Assembly: GCF_013385985.1 (NCBI RefSeq)
Contig: NZ_JACAOY010000002.1
Coordinates: 62,001 to 126,000 of the forward strand
Direction: 5' to 3'
DNA: 64,000 bases
Source of the DNA: Pseudomonas sp. B6002
GTDB taxonomy: Bacteria > Pseudomonadota > Gammaproteobacteria > Pseudomonadales > Pseudomonadaceae
Shown here: piece by piece, positions 35,355 through 46,400 of the stretch
Numbering within the stretch: the first letter of the stretch is position 1
Layout: each line of letters starts with the position of its first letter
Position numbers and translations under genes: made by a program
Notes under the pieces: generated by a model
What the model was told of the DNA's origin: nothing
Seen by the model: only the letters and a program-made list of their open reading frames with translations
The model's database searches: none

Positions 35355-37210
35355 ACCCGCGCCTGCTGGAGCTGTACAACCAGGAACTGCATCACGTGCG
35401 CGAAAGCGCCGCCGAGTTCGCCAAGGAATATCCGAAGATCGCCAGTCGGCTGACCCTGTCCGGCATGGACTGCGCCGACCCGTACGTTGAGCGCTTGCTC
35501 GAAGGTTTTGCCTACCTCACCGCCCGCGTGCAGCTCAAGCTCGACGCCGAGTACCCGACCTTCACCCACAACCTGCTGGAAATTGCCTACCCGCATTACC
35601 TGGCGCCGACGCCGTCGATGACCGTGGTGCAATTGCAGACCGACCCGGACGAAGGCTCCCTGGCCAGCGGGTTCCCGCTGCCCCGCGACAGCGTATTGCG
35701 GGCCGCGTTGGGCCGCGAAACCCAGACCTGCTGCGAGTACCGCACTGCCCAACCGGTGACGTTGTGGCCGTTGCAAGTGGCCAATGCCGAATACTTCGGT
35801 AACCCCGCTGCCGTGCTCGGGCGTTTGGCCGCCAGCGAGCCGAAAGCCAAGGCCGGCTTGCGCCTGACCCTGCGCACGGGCGCCGAATTGCCGTTCAACA
35901 GCCTCGACCTCGACAGCCTGCCGCTGTACCTCAGCGGCGCCGACGAGCAGCCGTTTCGCCTCTACGAACAACTGCTGGGCAATGCCTGCGCGGTGTTCGC
36001 ACGCAAGCCAGGCGACGATTGGGTCGAGCGCCTGCCCCAGGATGCCTTGCGCTCCCGTGGCTTCGACGATGCAGACGCCGCCATGCCGGTGGTGGCGCGG
36101 GCGTTCCAGGGTTATCGCCTGCTGCAGGAATACTTCGCCCTGCCCCACCGCTTCCTGTTCGTCGAGTTCGCCGAACTGAGCCGTGCGGTCAAGCGCTGCG
36201 ACGGCCAGGAGCTGGAGCTGATCGTGCTGTTCGACCGCCATGAGCCGAGCCTGGAAGGCAGCGTCGGCGCGGCGCAGTTCCTGCCGTTCTGCACGCCGGC
36301 GATCAACCTGTTTCCCAAGCGGGTGGACCGCATCCACCTGTCTGACCGGGTCAACGAACACCATGTAATCGCCGACCGCACGCGGCCGATGGATTTCGAG
36401 ATTCACTCGTTGAGCGGCATCACTGGCCACGGCACCGGGCCGGAGCAGCCATTCCTGCCGTTCTACGCGGTGCGCGATCCGTCGCGGTACGGCCGCGACC
36501 AGGCCTACTACACCGTGCGCCGTGAGCCACGTGTGCTGTCCAGCGACCAGCGTCGCAACGGCCCGCGCTCCACCTACGTGGGCAGCGAGACCTTTGTCAG
36601 CCTGGTCGACAGCCGGCAGGCGCCTTACGGCCACGACCTGCGCCAGCTCGGCGTGACCGCGCTGTGCACCAACCGCGACCTGCCCCTGTTCATGAGCGTG
36701 GGCAATGGCAAGACCGACTTCACCCTGGCCGACAGCGCGCCGGTATTGGCCGTGCGCTGCGTGACCGGCCCGAGCCGCCCACGCGCCAGCCATGCCCACG
36801 ACGCCAAGGCCTGGCGCCTGATCAGCCAACTCTCGCTCAACTATTTGTCGTTGAGCGAGCAAGGCCAGGGCGCCGGCGCCTTGCGCGAACTGCTGCGCCT
36901 GTACGGCGACAGCAACGACGCCGCCCTGCAATTGCAGATCGAAGGCCTGCGTGAAGTCAGCAGCAAGGCCGTGACCCGACGCCTGCCAATGCCCGGCCCG
37001 ATCGTGTTTGGCCGTGGCCTGGAAATCACCTTGGAATTCGATGAAAACGCGTTTCGCGGCACCGGCGTGTTCCTGCTCGGTGCCGTGCTGGAACGTTTCC
37101 TGGCGCGCTACGTGTCGATCAACAGTTTTACCGAGACGGTGATCCGTACCACCGAACGCGGCGAGATCATGCGATGGAAAGCCAAGCCCGGACGGCGTCC
37201 GACCCTGTGA
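35351..37210 (+). CDS. tssF: T6SS baseplate protein TssF
   Basis: A 619-aa VasA/ImpG-family protein starting [20 protein letters not shown], followed by the conserved [19 protein letters not shown]. It forms the wedge with TssE, TssG and TssK. The length is standard. It overlaps tssE by 4 bp and tssG by up to 37 bp. Confidence 0.96.
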   Translation: MNPRLLELYNQELHHVRESAAEFAKEYPKIASRLTLSGMDCADPYVERLLEGFAYLTARVQLKLDAEYPTFTHNLLEIAYPHYLAPTPSMTVVQLQTDPDEGSLASGFPLPRDSVLRAALGRETQTCCEYRTAQPVTLWPLQVANAEYFGNPAAVLGRLAASEPKAKAGLRLTLRTGAELPFNSLDLDSLPLYLSGADEQPFRLYEQLLGNACAVFARKPGDDWVERLPQDALRSRGFDDADAAMPVVARAFQGYRLLQEYFALPHRFLFVEFAELSRAVKRCDGQELELIVLFDRHEPSLEGSVGAAQFLPFCTPAINLFPKRVDRIHLSDRVNEHHVIADRTRPMDFEIHSLSGITGHGTGPEQPFLPFYAVRDPSRYGRDQAYYTVRREPRVLSSDQRRNGPRSTYVGSETFVSLVDSRQAPYGHDLRQLGVTALCTNRDLPLFMSVGNGKTDFTLADSAPVLAVRCVTGPSRPRASHAHDAKAWRLISQLSLNYLSLSEQGQGAGALRELLRLYGDSNDAALQLQIEGLREVSSKAVTRRLPMPGPIVFGRGLEITLEFDENAFRGTGVFLLGAVLERFLARYVSINSFTETVIRTTERGEIMRWKAKPGRRPTL

Positions 37211-38217
37211 ACACACTGGATGCGATGCATCAGGAACCCTGGGAATACGATTTCTTCCAGGCGCTGCGCCGTCTCGAGTGCGAATCGCCGGAGCTGCCGC
37301 GCCTGGGCCACTCCCTGCGCCTGGCCGATGACCCGTTGCGCCTGGGCCAACAGGCCGATTGCACCTTTGCCCCGGCCACCCTGGCGTCGGTCGACCCCGG
37401 TGGTGACGGCAAGCCGGCGCGCCTGGAGCAGTTCTTCTTCGGCCTTGGCGGCCCCAATGGCCCGCTGCCGCTGCACATCACCGAGTACGTGCGCGAACGC
37501 CAGCGCAACAACGCCGACAGCACCAGCAAACAGTTTTTGGATGTGTTCCACCATCGCCTGCTCAGCCTGTTCTACCGGGCCTGGGCCGAGGCGCGGCCGA
37601 CGGTCAGCCACGACCGCCCGGACGACGACTACTGGTCGGCACGCCTCGCCGCCCTGAGCGGTCGCGGCATGCCGAGCCTGCTCAATCAGGGGCTCATCCC
37701 GGATACCGCGAAGCTGCATTACAGCGGCCACCTGTCGGCGCAAACCCGCTACCCGGACGGCCTGAAAGCCATTCTCGGCGAGTACTTCGGCCTGCCGGTG
37801 CAGATCGAAGAGTATGTCGGCCAATGGCTCGAATTGCCCGAACGCAGCCGCGTCAGCGTGAGCGCCAACCGCTTGGGCGTGGACTTTTGCCTGGGCAGCT
37901 TCGTGTGGGACCGCCAGCACAAATTCCGCATCCGCCTCGGTCCGCTCAAGCTTGATGACTACATGAGCATGCTGCCCGGCCAGCAGCCGTTCAACGAGCT
38001 GGTGGCGTGGGTGGCCGAGTACCTGGGCCATGAACTGGACTGGGACCTGAACCTGGTCCTGCAACAGCCCGAAGTCCCGGCGCTGCAACTCAACGGCCAG
38101 TTTCGCCTGGGCTTCAACACCTGGCTCGGCCAGCCCGAGCGAGACGCCAACGACCTAATTCTGGCCCGGCATTACGCCGATCAGGCCACCACCTCAAGGA
38201 ATCCAGAGCATGGGTGA
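37174..38217 (+). CDS. tssG: T6SS baseplate protein TssG
   Basis: A 347-aa ImpH/VasB-family protein with the typical opening region EPWEYDFFQALRRLECESPE and FFFGLGGPNGPLPLHITEYV. I used the ATG at 37174 inside tssF; a GTG at 37207 overlapping the tssF stop (GTGA) would give a protein 11 residues shorter and is equally credible. clpV begins 8 bp before its end. Confidence 0.94.
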   Translation: MESQARTASDPVNTLDAMHQEPWEYDFFQALRRLECESPELPRLGHSLRLADDPLRLGQQADCTFAPATLASVDPGGDGKPARLEQFFFGLGGPNGPLPLHITEYVRERQRNNADSTSKQFLDVFHHRLLSLFYRAWAEARPTVSHDRPDDDYWSARLAALSGRGMPSLLNQGLIPDTAKLHYSGHLSAQTRYPDGLKAILGEYFGLPVQIEEYVGQWLELPERSRVSVSANRLGVDFCLGSFVWDRQHKFRIRLGPLKLDDYMSMLPGQQPFNELVAWVAEYLGHELDWDLNLVLQQPEVPALQLNGQFRLGFNTWLGQPERDANDLILARHYADQATTSRNPEHG

Positions 38218-40873
38218 AATCAGTCGCGCCGCACTGTTCGGCAAACTCAACAGCGTGGCCTACAAGGCCATCGAAGCCGCCACCGTGTTCTGCAAGTTGC
38301 GGGGCAACCCGTATGTGGAACTGGCCCACTGGTTTCACCAGTTGCTGCAACTGCAGGACTCGGACCTGCACCGCATCATCCGCCAGTTCAACGTGGAGCC
38401 GGCGCGCCTGGCCCGTGACCTGACCGAAGCCCTGGACCGCCTGCCGCGAGGCTCGACCTCGATCACCGACCTGTCCTCCCATGTGGAAGAAGCCGTGGAA
38501 CGCGGCTGGGTGTACGGCAGCCTGATGTTTGGCGAAAGCCAGGTGCGTACCGGCTACCTGGTGCTGGGTATCCTGAAGACGCCAAGCCTGCGCCATGCAC
38601 TGCTGGGTTTGTCTTCGGAGTTCGACAAGATCAAGGCCGAAGCCCTGAGCGAACGCTTTGACGAATACGTCGGCGACTCGCCGGAGAACGCGTTGAGTGC
38701 CAGCGATGGTTTCAACGCCGGCGCCGTACCGGGCGAAGCCAGCGGGGCCATGGCGCCGAGCGCGATGGGCAAGCAGGAAGCCCTCAAGCGCTTCACCGTG
38801 GATCTGACCGAACAGGCGCGCAGCGGCAAGCTCGACCCCATCGTGGGCCGCGATGAAGAGATCCGCCAACTGGTGGATATCCTCATGCGCCGTCGCCAGA
38901 ACAACCCGATCCTCACCGGTGAAGCCGGTGTGGGCAAGACCGCCGTGGTCGAAGGTTTCGCCCTGCGCATCGTCGCCGGTGACGTGCCGCCGGCGCTCAA
39001 GGACGTGGAGCTGCGCAGCCTGGACGTGGGCCTGTTGCAGGCCGGCGCCAGCATGAAGGGCGAGTTCGAACAGCGCCTGCGCCAGGTCATCGAAGACGTG
39101 CAGGCCTCGCCCAAGCCGATCATCCTGTTCATCGACGAAGCGCATACGCTGGTGGGTGCCGGCGGCGCTGCGGGCACGGGCGATGCGGCCAACCTGCTCA
39201 AGCCAGCCCTGGCACGCGGCACCTTGCGCACCGTGGCGGCGACCACCTGGGCCGAGTACAAGAAGCACATCGAGAAAGACCCGGCCCTGACTCGCCGCTT
39301 CCAGGTGGTACAAGTGGCCGAGCCGTCGGAAGACAAGGCGCTGCTGATGATGCGCGGCGTGGCCTCGACCATGGAGAAACACCATCAGGTGCAGATCCTT
39401 GACGAAGCCCTGGAAGCCTCGGTGAAGCTGTCTCACCGCTACATCCCGGCGCGTCAGTTGCCGGACAAATCCGTGAGCCTGCTGGACACCGCCTGCGCCC
39501 GCGTCGCCATCAGCCTGCACGCGGTACCGGCCGAAGTGGACGACAGCCGCCGCCGCATCGAGGCGCTGGAAACCGAGCTGCAAATCATCGCCCGCGAGCA
39601 TGCCATCGGTATTGCGATTGGCGCGCGCCAGACCAACACCGAAGCGCTGTTGAGCGCTGAGCGTGAGCGTCTTGCGACCCTGGAAAGCCGTTGGGCTGAA
39701 GAGAAAGCCTTGGTGGATGAACTGCTCGCCACCCGCGCAACCTTGCGCGAAACCGCAGGCGTGGTCGATAGCGGCAACGACGAACTGCGTGCCCAACTGG
39801 TCGACCTGCAACAGCGCCTCAGCGCCCTGCAAGGCGAAACCCCGCTGATCCTGCCGACCGTGGATTACCAGGCCGTGGCCTCGGTGGTCGCTGACTGGAC
39901 CGGCATCCCGGTGGGCCGCATGGCGCGCAACGAGCTGGAGACGGTGCTCAACCTCGACCAGCACCTGAAAAAACGCATCATCGGCCAGGACCATGCCCTG
40001 CAGATGATCGCCAAGCGCATCCAGACCTCCCGCGCCGGCCTCGACAACCCGAGCAAGCCGATTGGCGTGTTCATGCTGGCCGGCACCTCCGGCGTGGGTA
40101 AGACCGAAACCGCCCTGGCCCTGGCCGAAGCCATGTACGGCGGCGAGCAGAACGTCATCACCATCAACATGAGCGAGTTCCAGGAAGCCCACACGGTGTC
40201 GACCCTCAAGGGCGCGCCACCGGGTTATATCGGCTATGGCGAAGGCGGCGTGCTGACCGAAGCCGTGCGCCGTAAACCCTACAGCGTGGTGCTGCTGGAC
40301 GAGGTGGAAAAAGCCCACCCGGACGTGCATGAGATCTTCTTCCAGGTGTTCGACAAGGGCGTGATGGAAGACGGCGAGGGCCGGGTGATCGACTTCAAGA
40401 ACACCCTGATCCTGCTGACCACCAACGCCGGTACCGAACTGATTTCCCACGTGTGCAAAGACCCGGCGAACGTGCCGGAGCCGGAAGAGATCGCCAAGGC
40501 GCTGCGCCAGCCGCTGCTGGAAATCTTCCCGCCGGCCTTGCTCGGCCGCCTGGTGACCATTCCGTACTACCCGCTCAGCGACGAGATGCTCAAGGCGATC
40601 ACCCGCCTGCAGCTCAACCGCATCAAGAAGCGCGTGGAGAGTACCCACAAGGTGGCCTTCGATTACGACGACGCGGTGGTCGACCTGATCGTCTCGCGGT
40701 GCACCGAGACCGAAAGCGGTGGGCGCATGATCGACACCATCCTCACCAACAGCCTGCTGCCGGACATGAGCCGTGAGTTCCTCACGCGCATGCTGGAAGG
40801 CAAGGCGTTGGCGGGGGTGCGGATCAGCAGCCGGGATAACGAATTGCACTACGACTTCAGCGACGCCAACTGA
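38210..40873 (+). CDS. clpV: T6SS sheath-recycling ATPase ClpV (TssH)
   Basis: An 887-aa Clp/Hsp100 AAA+ protein that disassembles contracted sheaths. N-terminal domain about 1-160 (binds TssC), first AAA module with GEAGVGKT at 237-244, a middle coiled coil (about 435-540), and second AAA module with GTSGVGKT at 625-632. It opens MGEISRAALFGKLNSVAYKA, as in T6SS ClpV and not ClpB. It overlaps tssG by 8 bp. Confidence 0.97.
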   Translation: MGEISRAALFGKLNSVAYKAIEAATVFCKLRGNPYVELAHWFHQLLQLQDSDLHRIIRQFNVEPARLARDLTEALDRLPRGSTSITDLSSHVEEAVERGWVYGSLMFGESQVRTGYLVLGILKTPSLRHALLGLSSEFDKIKAEALSERFDEYVGDSPENALSASDGFNAGAVPGEASGAMAPSAMGKQEALKRFTVDLTEQARSGKLDPIVGRDEEIRQLVDILMRRRQNNPILTGEAGVGKTAVVEGFALRIVAGDVPPALKDVELRSLDVGLLQAGASMKGEFEQRLRQVIEDVQASPKPIILFIDEAHTLVGAGGAAGTGDAANLLKPALARGTLRTVAATTWAEYKKHIEKDPALTRRFQVVQVAEPSEDKALLMMRGVASTMEKHHQVQILDEALEASVKLSHRYIPARQLPDKSVSLLDTACARVAISLHAVPAEVDDSRRRIEALETELQIIAREHAIGIAIGARQTNTEALLSAERERLATLESRWAEEKALVDELLATRATLRETAGVVDSGNDELRAQLVDLQQRLSALQGETPLILPTVDYQAVASVVADWTGIPVGRMARNELETVLNLDQHLKKRIIGQDHALQMIAKRIQTSRAGLDNPSKPIGVFMLAGTSGVGKTETALALAEAMYGGEQNVITINMSEFQEAHTVSTLKGAPPGYIGYGEGGVLTEAVRRKPYSVVLLDEVEKAHPDVHEIFFQVFDKGVMEDGEGRVIDFKNTLILLTTNAGTELISHVCKDPANVPEPEEIAKALRQPLLEIFPPALLGRLVTIPYYPLSDEMLKAITRLQLNRIKKRVESTHKVAFDYDDAVVDLIVSRCTETESGGRMIDTILTNSLLPDMSREFLTRMLEGKALAGVRISSRDNELHYDFSDAN

Positions 40874-40890
40874 CGCAACACCATTAAAAC

Positions 40891-41011
40891 TGTAGGAGCC
40901 GGCTTGTGTGGGAGCTGGCTTGCCTGCGATAGCATCACCAAGGTGTGACTGACACACCGAGGTGCATGCATCGCGGGCAAGCCCCGCTCCCACACAAGCC
41001 AGCGCCTACAG
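40891..41011. repeat. Nested double REP hairpin between clpV and vgrG
   Basis: Four REP units in a nested order: outer arms CTGTAGG and CCTACAG with GCCGGCTTGTG, inner arms TGTGGGAGCTGGCTTGCC and GGGCAAGCCCCGCTCCCACA. The outer and inner pairs share the CTTGTGTGGGAGC junction. It is larger than the other copies here and looks like one REP pair inserted inside another. Confidence 0.85.
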
Positions 41012-41054
41012 GGGTTCGGTTTCGTCAGGTACAACGACATTTACGGGTTAACCG

Positions 41055-42995
41055 ATGCTATTCAACCAAGCCTCACGCCTTGCCAAAGTCACCAGCCCCC
41101 TCGGGCCGGATGTGCTGCTGCTCAATGAAATGGGCGGCGGTGAAGAGCTGGGCAGGCTGTTCAACTATGAGCTGCAACTGACGTCCCTGGACGCCAACAT
41201 CGACCTCAACCAATTGCTCGGCAAACCCATGAGCGTGGGCCTGCAATTGGCGGATGGCGGTGAGCGGCACTTCCACGGCATCGTCGCGCGGTGCAGCCAG
41301 AACATCGACCAGGGCCAGTTCGCCAGCTATCAGGTGACCCTGCGCCCTTGGCTGTGGCTGCTGAGCCGTACCTCGGACTGTCGGATTTTCCAGAACCTGA
41401 GCATCCCGCAGATCATCAAGCAGGTGTTCCGCGACCTGGGGTTTTCCGACTTTGAGGACGCCCTGAGCCGGCCGTACCGCGAGTGGGAATACTGCGTGCA
41501 GTACCGCGAGACCAGCTTCGATTTCGTCAGCCGCCTGATGGAACAGGAAGGGATCTACTACTTCTTCCGCCATGAGCAGGACCGCCATGTGCTGGTGCTG
41601 GCCGATGCCTACGGTGCCCACACCACGGTGCCGGGCTACGCGTCGATCCCGTACTATCCCAAGGACGAGCAGCAGCGCGAACGCGACCATATGCACAACT
41701 GGCACCTGGCGCACGAGGTGCAGCCGGGGTCGCTGGAGCTCAACGACTACGACTTCCAGCGTCCCAGCGCCAGCATCGATGTGCGTTCGGCGATGCCGCG
41801 CCCACACACCGCCGGCGATTATCCGCTGTACGACTACCCCGGCACCTACGTGCAGAGCGAAGACGGCGAACACTACGCACGCACCCGCATCGAAGCCCTG
41901 CAAACCCTGCATGAGCAGATCGAGTTCAGCGGTAATGCGCGGGGCTTGGGCTCCGGCCATTTGTTCAGCCTCACCGGCTTCAGCCGCCAGGACCAGAACC
42001 GCGAATACCTGATCGTCGGCTGCCGCTACTACATCGTGCAGGAAAGCCTGGAAAGCGGCGGCGGCTCGGGTTCGGCACAGTTTGAAAGCAGCCTCACCTG
42101 TATCGACGCCCAACAGAGCTTCCGCCCGCTGGCCAATACGCATCGGCCTATCGTCAAGGGCCCGCAAACCGCCTTGGTGGTGGGCCCCAAGGGCGAGGAA
42201 ATCTGGACCGACCAGTACGGCCGCGTGAAGGTGCATTTCTATTGGGACCGCCATGACCAATCCAACGAAAACAGCTCGTGCTGGATTCGTGTGTCGCAGT
42301 CCTGGGCCGGCAAGAACTGGGGCTCGATGCAGATCCCACGGATCGGCCAGGAAGTGATTGTTAGCTTCCTTGAGGGTGACCCCGACCGGCCGATCATCAC
42401 CGGCCGCGTCTACAACGCCGAACAGACCGTGCCCTACGACCTGCCGGAAAACGCGACCCAGAGCGGCATGAAAAGCCGTTCGAGCAAAGGCGGCACGCCG
42501 GCCAACTTCAATGAAATCCGCATGGAGGACAAGAAGGGGTTGGAGCAGCTGTATATCCACGCCGAGCGCAACCAGGACATCGTGGTCGAGGTGGATGAGA
42601 GCCATTCGGTGGGGCATGACCGCAACAAGAGCATCGGCCACAACGAGACAGTGACCATCGGCAACAACCGCCTGCGCATCGTCAAGCAGGAAGACATCCT
42701 CTCGGTGGGCCAGAGGAAGACCGACAGCATCAGCCAGAGCTATGTCATCGAAGTCGGCGAAAATCTGCGCCTGGTCTGCGGCGAAAGCATTCTGGAGTTG
42801 AACGCCAGCGGGCAGATCAACCTCACCGGCGTGCAGATCAGCTTCTATGCCAGCGGCGATGCCGAGTTCAACACGGGTGGCGTACTGCACCTGAACAACG
42901 GCGGCGGCCCCGGTGCCACGCCCGATGGCCAGGGCCAGAAAGGCGCCATCGACGCCAATATCAAAGCCGCGTTCCCCGCGCCTAAAAGCTCCTGA
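41055..42995 (+). CDS. vgrG: T6SS spike protein VgrG
   Basis: A 646-aa VgrG: gp27-like base (about 1-380; FNYELQLTSLDANIDLNQLL, YREWEYCVQYRETSFDFVSR), gp5-like OB fold (VKVHFYWDRHDQSNENSSCW, IGQEVIVSFLEGDPDRPIIT) and a C-terminal beta-helix needle (about 500-620). It has no C-terminal effector domain. It caps the Hcp tube and should carry the downstream PAAR-Rhs protein, since the Eag chaperone and Rhs genes follow directly. Confidence 0.97.
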   Translation: MLFNQASRLAKVTSPLGPDVLLLNEMGGGEELGRLFNYELQLTSLDANIDLNQLLGKPMSVGLQLADGGERHFHGIVARCSQNIDQGQFASYQVTLRPWLWLLSRTSDCRIFQNLSIPQIIKQVFRDLGFSDFEDALSRPYREWEYCVQYRETSFDFVSRLMEQEGIYYFFRHEQDRHVLVLADAYGAHTTVPGYASIPYYPKDEQQRERDHMHNWHLAHEVQPGSLELNDYDFQRPSASIDVRSAMPRPHTAGDYPLYDYPGTYVQSEDGEHYARTRIEALQTLHEQIEFSGNARGLGSGHLFSLTGFSRQDQNREYLIVGCRYYIVQESLESGGGSGSAQFESSLTCIDAQQSFRPLANTHRPIVKGPQTALVVGPKGEEIWTDQYGRVKVHFYWDRHDQSNENSSCWIRVSQSWAGKNWGSMQIPRIGQEVIVSFLEGDPDRPIITGRVYNAEQTVPYDLPENATQSGMKSRSSKGGTPANFNEIRMEDKKGLEQLYIHAERNQDIVVEVDESHSVGHDRNKSIGHNETVTIGNNRLRIVKQEDILSVGQRKTDSISQSYVIEVGENLRLVCGESILELNASGQINLTGVQISFYASGDAEFNTGGVLHLNNGGGPGATPDGQGQKGAIDANIKAAFPAPKSS

Positions 42996-43010
42996 CGAGA
43001 CCTGTTTGCC

Positions 43011-43445
43011 ATGACGTACCGCATCAACGAATTCCAGTTTCAACTGCCGGCCAGTGAGCTGCAGGACGCCTCGATCAATATCCTCAAGTTCCCTGAACTG
43101 GGGACTTCACTGATCGTCAGCCGCAGCCTGCTCGCCGAGGGTGAAACCCTGCACAGCAACTTCAATGACCAACTCCAGCGCCTGGAAAAACAGGTGCAGG
43201 ATTTACGCTATCAACCCGGTGTCGACGTGCGTTTGGGCGCGGCCCAAGAGGTGGAAGGCATTGAGCTGCGCAGCCAATTCAACAAGGGCAATGACAAGGT
43301 GTTCCAGTATCAACTGGCACTGGTGCTACCGGGTACGCGCAAGATGCTCGCCTTGAGTTACGTGAAGGCCGACAAGCTTGGGGATGCCGAGGCGGCGCAC
43401 TGGGCGTTGATCAAAAACTCGCTGTCGTTCGACGCTGTTTCCTGA
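43011..43445 (+). CDS. eagR: Eag-type effector chaperone (DUF1795/DcrB-like)
   Basis: A 144-aa protein (MTYRINEFQFQLPASELQDA) of the DUF1795 family. Such chaperones shield the N-terminal membrane helices of PAAR/Rhs effectors and load them onto VgrG. It lies 15 bp after vgrG and 12 bp before the rhs gene, the standard vgrG-eag-rhs order. Small soluble fold without signal peptide. Confidence 0.9.
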   Translation: MTYRINEFQFQLPASELQDASINILKFPELGTSLIVSRSLLAEGETLHSNFNDQLQRLEKQVQDLRYQPGVDVRLGAAQEVEGIELRSQFNKGNDKVFQYQLALVLPGTRKMLALSYVKADKLGDAEAAHWALIKNSLSFDAVS

Positions 43446-43457
43446 TGAGCTGCCTGC

Positions 43458-46400
43458 ATGTCTGACGCGTTATGGGCAGCCCGTATGGGCGATGCGCTCT
43501 CCCACACCTCGATGATGGCCGACATTCTCGGCGGTGTGCTGGAGGTCGCGGCCAACATCGCGATCACGGCCGTGGCCACGGCTGCCGTGGTCGCGGCCAC
43601 CGGGATTACCGTGGCCACCGGCGGGCTCGGCTGCTTCCTGCTGGGGGCCGTGGTGGGCACGATCGTCGGCCTGGCCATGAGCAAGACCGGGGCGGACAAA
43701 GGCCTGACGAATTTATGCGATAGCTTCAGCAACGCGCTATTCCCGCCCACGGTGCAGGCGAACATTCTCACCGGTTCCACCGACACCCTCACCAACAACC
43801 TTCCCGCGGCCCGCGCAGCCGGTGCGATCAGCTCCCATGTCGCGCCAGCGGGCACCGAGCTGGAAGCACCCGCGCCAGAACCCAGCTACCTGGACATGGC
43901 CGAGAGCTTCTTCTCGCAGATGTGGCGCCCTACCGTCGCGACGCCTGCGCCAGGTGCAGTGCCCAAGCCGCTGGACCTGGTCACGTGCATGAAGCACCCG
44001 CCGATGCCGCCGCAGTTTCTGGCCGAGGGCTCGGACAAGGTCACCGTCAACGGCCAGCCCGCCGTGCGCAGCGGCGACCGCAGCACGTGCGATGCGACGG
44101 TGGTGTCGTCGGGGCTGATTTCTTCCAACGTGACCATCGGTGGCGGTTCGGTGGTGGTGCGTGAGATCCGCAGTGGCAAGACCCCGGGCGTCGGCCTGGC
44201 GGTCACGGCGCTGTTGATGCTCAAGGGTGGCAAGGGCAAGTTCTTCAGCAAGTTGCCGTGCATGCTGATCGGCGGGGCCACGTCGATGGCGGTCAGCAGC
44301 GCGATGGGGGCCGTGGCGAACGCAGCGATGGGTTCATCGAATCCGGTGCATGCGGCCACGGGCGCGAAGGTGCTGGGCAATGCCGAGGAACTGGATTTTG
44401 TGCTGCCCGGCATCCTGCCGATCGACTGGCAGCGCTTCTACAACAGCCGCGATGAGCGCCCGCGCGGAATGTTGGGCGCAGGCTGGAGCGTCCCATATGA
44501 AGTGTGCGTCGAGATCCTGCCCCATTCAGAGGGCGGTGAAACGCTGATTTATACCGATGAGCAAGGTCGGCCTATCGACATGGGCTCGATTCCCTTGGGC
44601 GGCGCGGTATTCAGCGCCGGTGAAGGGCTCGCGGTGCGGCGTCACCTCAATGGGCAGTTGCTAATCGAGAGCGATGACGGCCTGTATCGCTTGCTTGAAC
44701 CCTCCGCCAACCCGTCGCTGCTGCGCCTTACTCAATTGGGCGACCGAAACGACAACCGCATCTATATCGATTATGACGAAGCCGGGCACATGGTGCGGCT
44801 ACGCGACACATTCGACCTGGTGCAGGTTGAGTTGATCCGTGATCAGGGCCAGTTGGCGCGCATCGAACGTCTGTACCCTGATCAGCGCCGAGAAGTGCTG
44901 GTCAGCTATGGCTTCGACGCGCAGGGCAACCTGGCTGAAGTGCGCGATGCGACGGGCCAGGTTCAGCGTCGTTTTGCCTACGACAGCGGTCGCAGGATGG
45001 TGGAGCATCAACTGCCGACCGGGCTTCGTTGCTTCTACGAATGGTCTTTGGTTGAAGGTTTGGAATGGCGCGTGGTACGGCACTGGACCGATGAGGGCGA
45101 CGCTTACCAGTTCGACTATGACTTGCAGGTCGGTATCACCCGTATTACCGACGGCTTGCAACGCGTCAGTACCCGGCATTGGAACACCCAACACCAGATC
45201 ATTCGTTACAGCGACAACCTTGACCACACCTGGCTGTTCGAATGGAACGACGAGCGCCAGTTGCTCAGCGCCACCGACCCGCTGGGCGGGCGCTTTGAAT
45301 ACAGCTACGACGAGGCCGGCAACCTGATCGGCGAAACCGACCCGCTGGGTCGCAGCGATTCGACGCTGTGGTTGGAACATTGGGCCTTGCCCCTGGTGGA
45401 AACCGACGCCGCCGAAAGCAGCTGGCAATATCGCTATGACTCACGCGGCAACTGCATCGCCGAAACCGATCCACTGGGCTACGTCACGCGCTATCGTTAT
45501 GACGCCCACGGCCAGCCCGTGGAAATTATTGACGCCACTGGCAAAAGCAAAAAGCTGCGCTGGAACCCGTTCGGACAACTGGTCGAGCACATCGACTGCT
45601 CAGGTTACCCGACGCGATTCAGCTACGACGAGCGCGGCTATCTGCAGGTCATTACCGATGCCCTGGGTGAGCGTACCCAATTCAGCTATGACGCCCAGGG
45701 CCGTCTGCTCACCACCCAATTGCCGGACGGCCGTACTGAGCAGTACCAGCGCGCGGTCAGCGGCCAATTGGTGGGCTACACCGACCCGGCCGGGCATACG
45801 ACGCTCTATCAACATAATCGCCGTGGCCTAGTCAGCCAGCGCATCGACGCCCATGGCCGGCAGGTGCAGTTCGGCTATGACAGCTATGGACGGCTGCAAG
45901 CGCTGATCAACGAAAACGACGAGCGTTATCGTTTTGCCTGGGATGCTGGCGACCGTCTGGTTGAACAGCAGGACCTCGACGGCAGCGTCAAGCACTACAG
46001 CTATGACCCGCTGGATAACGTCACGGCGGTGACTGCCGTGCCGGCGCCTTACGGAAACGGTCTGGCCCTGGTGCCCGAAACGCCGCCCGCGCCTATCGTC
46101 CATCGATTGGAACGCGATGCAGTGGGCCGGCTGATTGCCAAGACCACCGACGATGGCCGCACCGACTACAGCTACGACGCAGTGGACCAGCTCACGGCTG
46201 TCACCTTCACCGATTCGCAGGGCAACGTCCAAACCCTGGGCTTTGCCTACGATGCCCTCGGCCAACTGCTTTGCGAGCAGAGTTCGGCGGGCAACCTGCA
46301 ACACCACTACGACGAACTCGGCAACCTGATCCAGACCCAACTGCCGGACGGCCGCTGGCTCAATCGCCTGTATTACGGCAGCGGCCATCTGCACCAGATC

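Noticed and set aside
38114-40993. Long open frame of about 960 codons on the minus strand
   Set aside because: Antisense to clpV; low-complexity, His/Gln-rich shadow of GC-rich coding.
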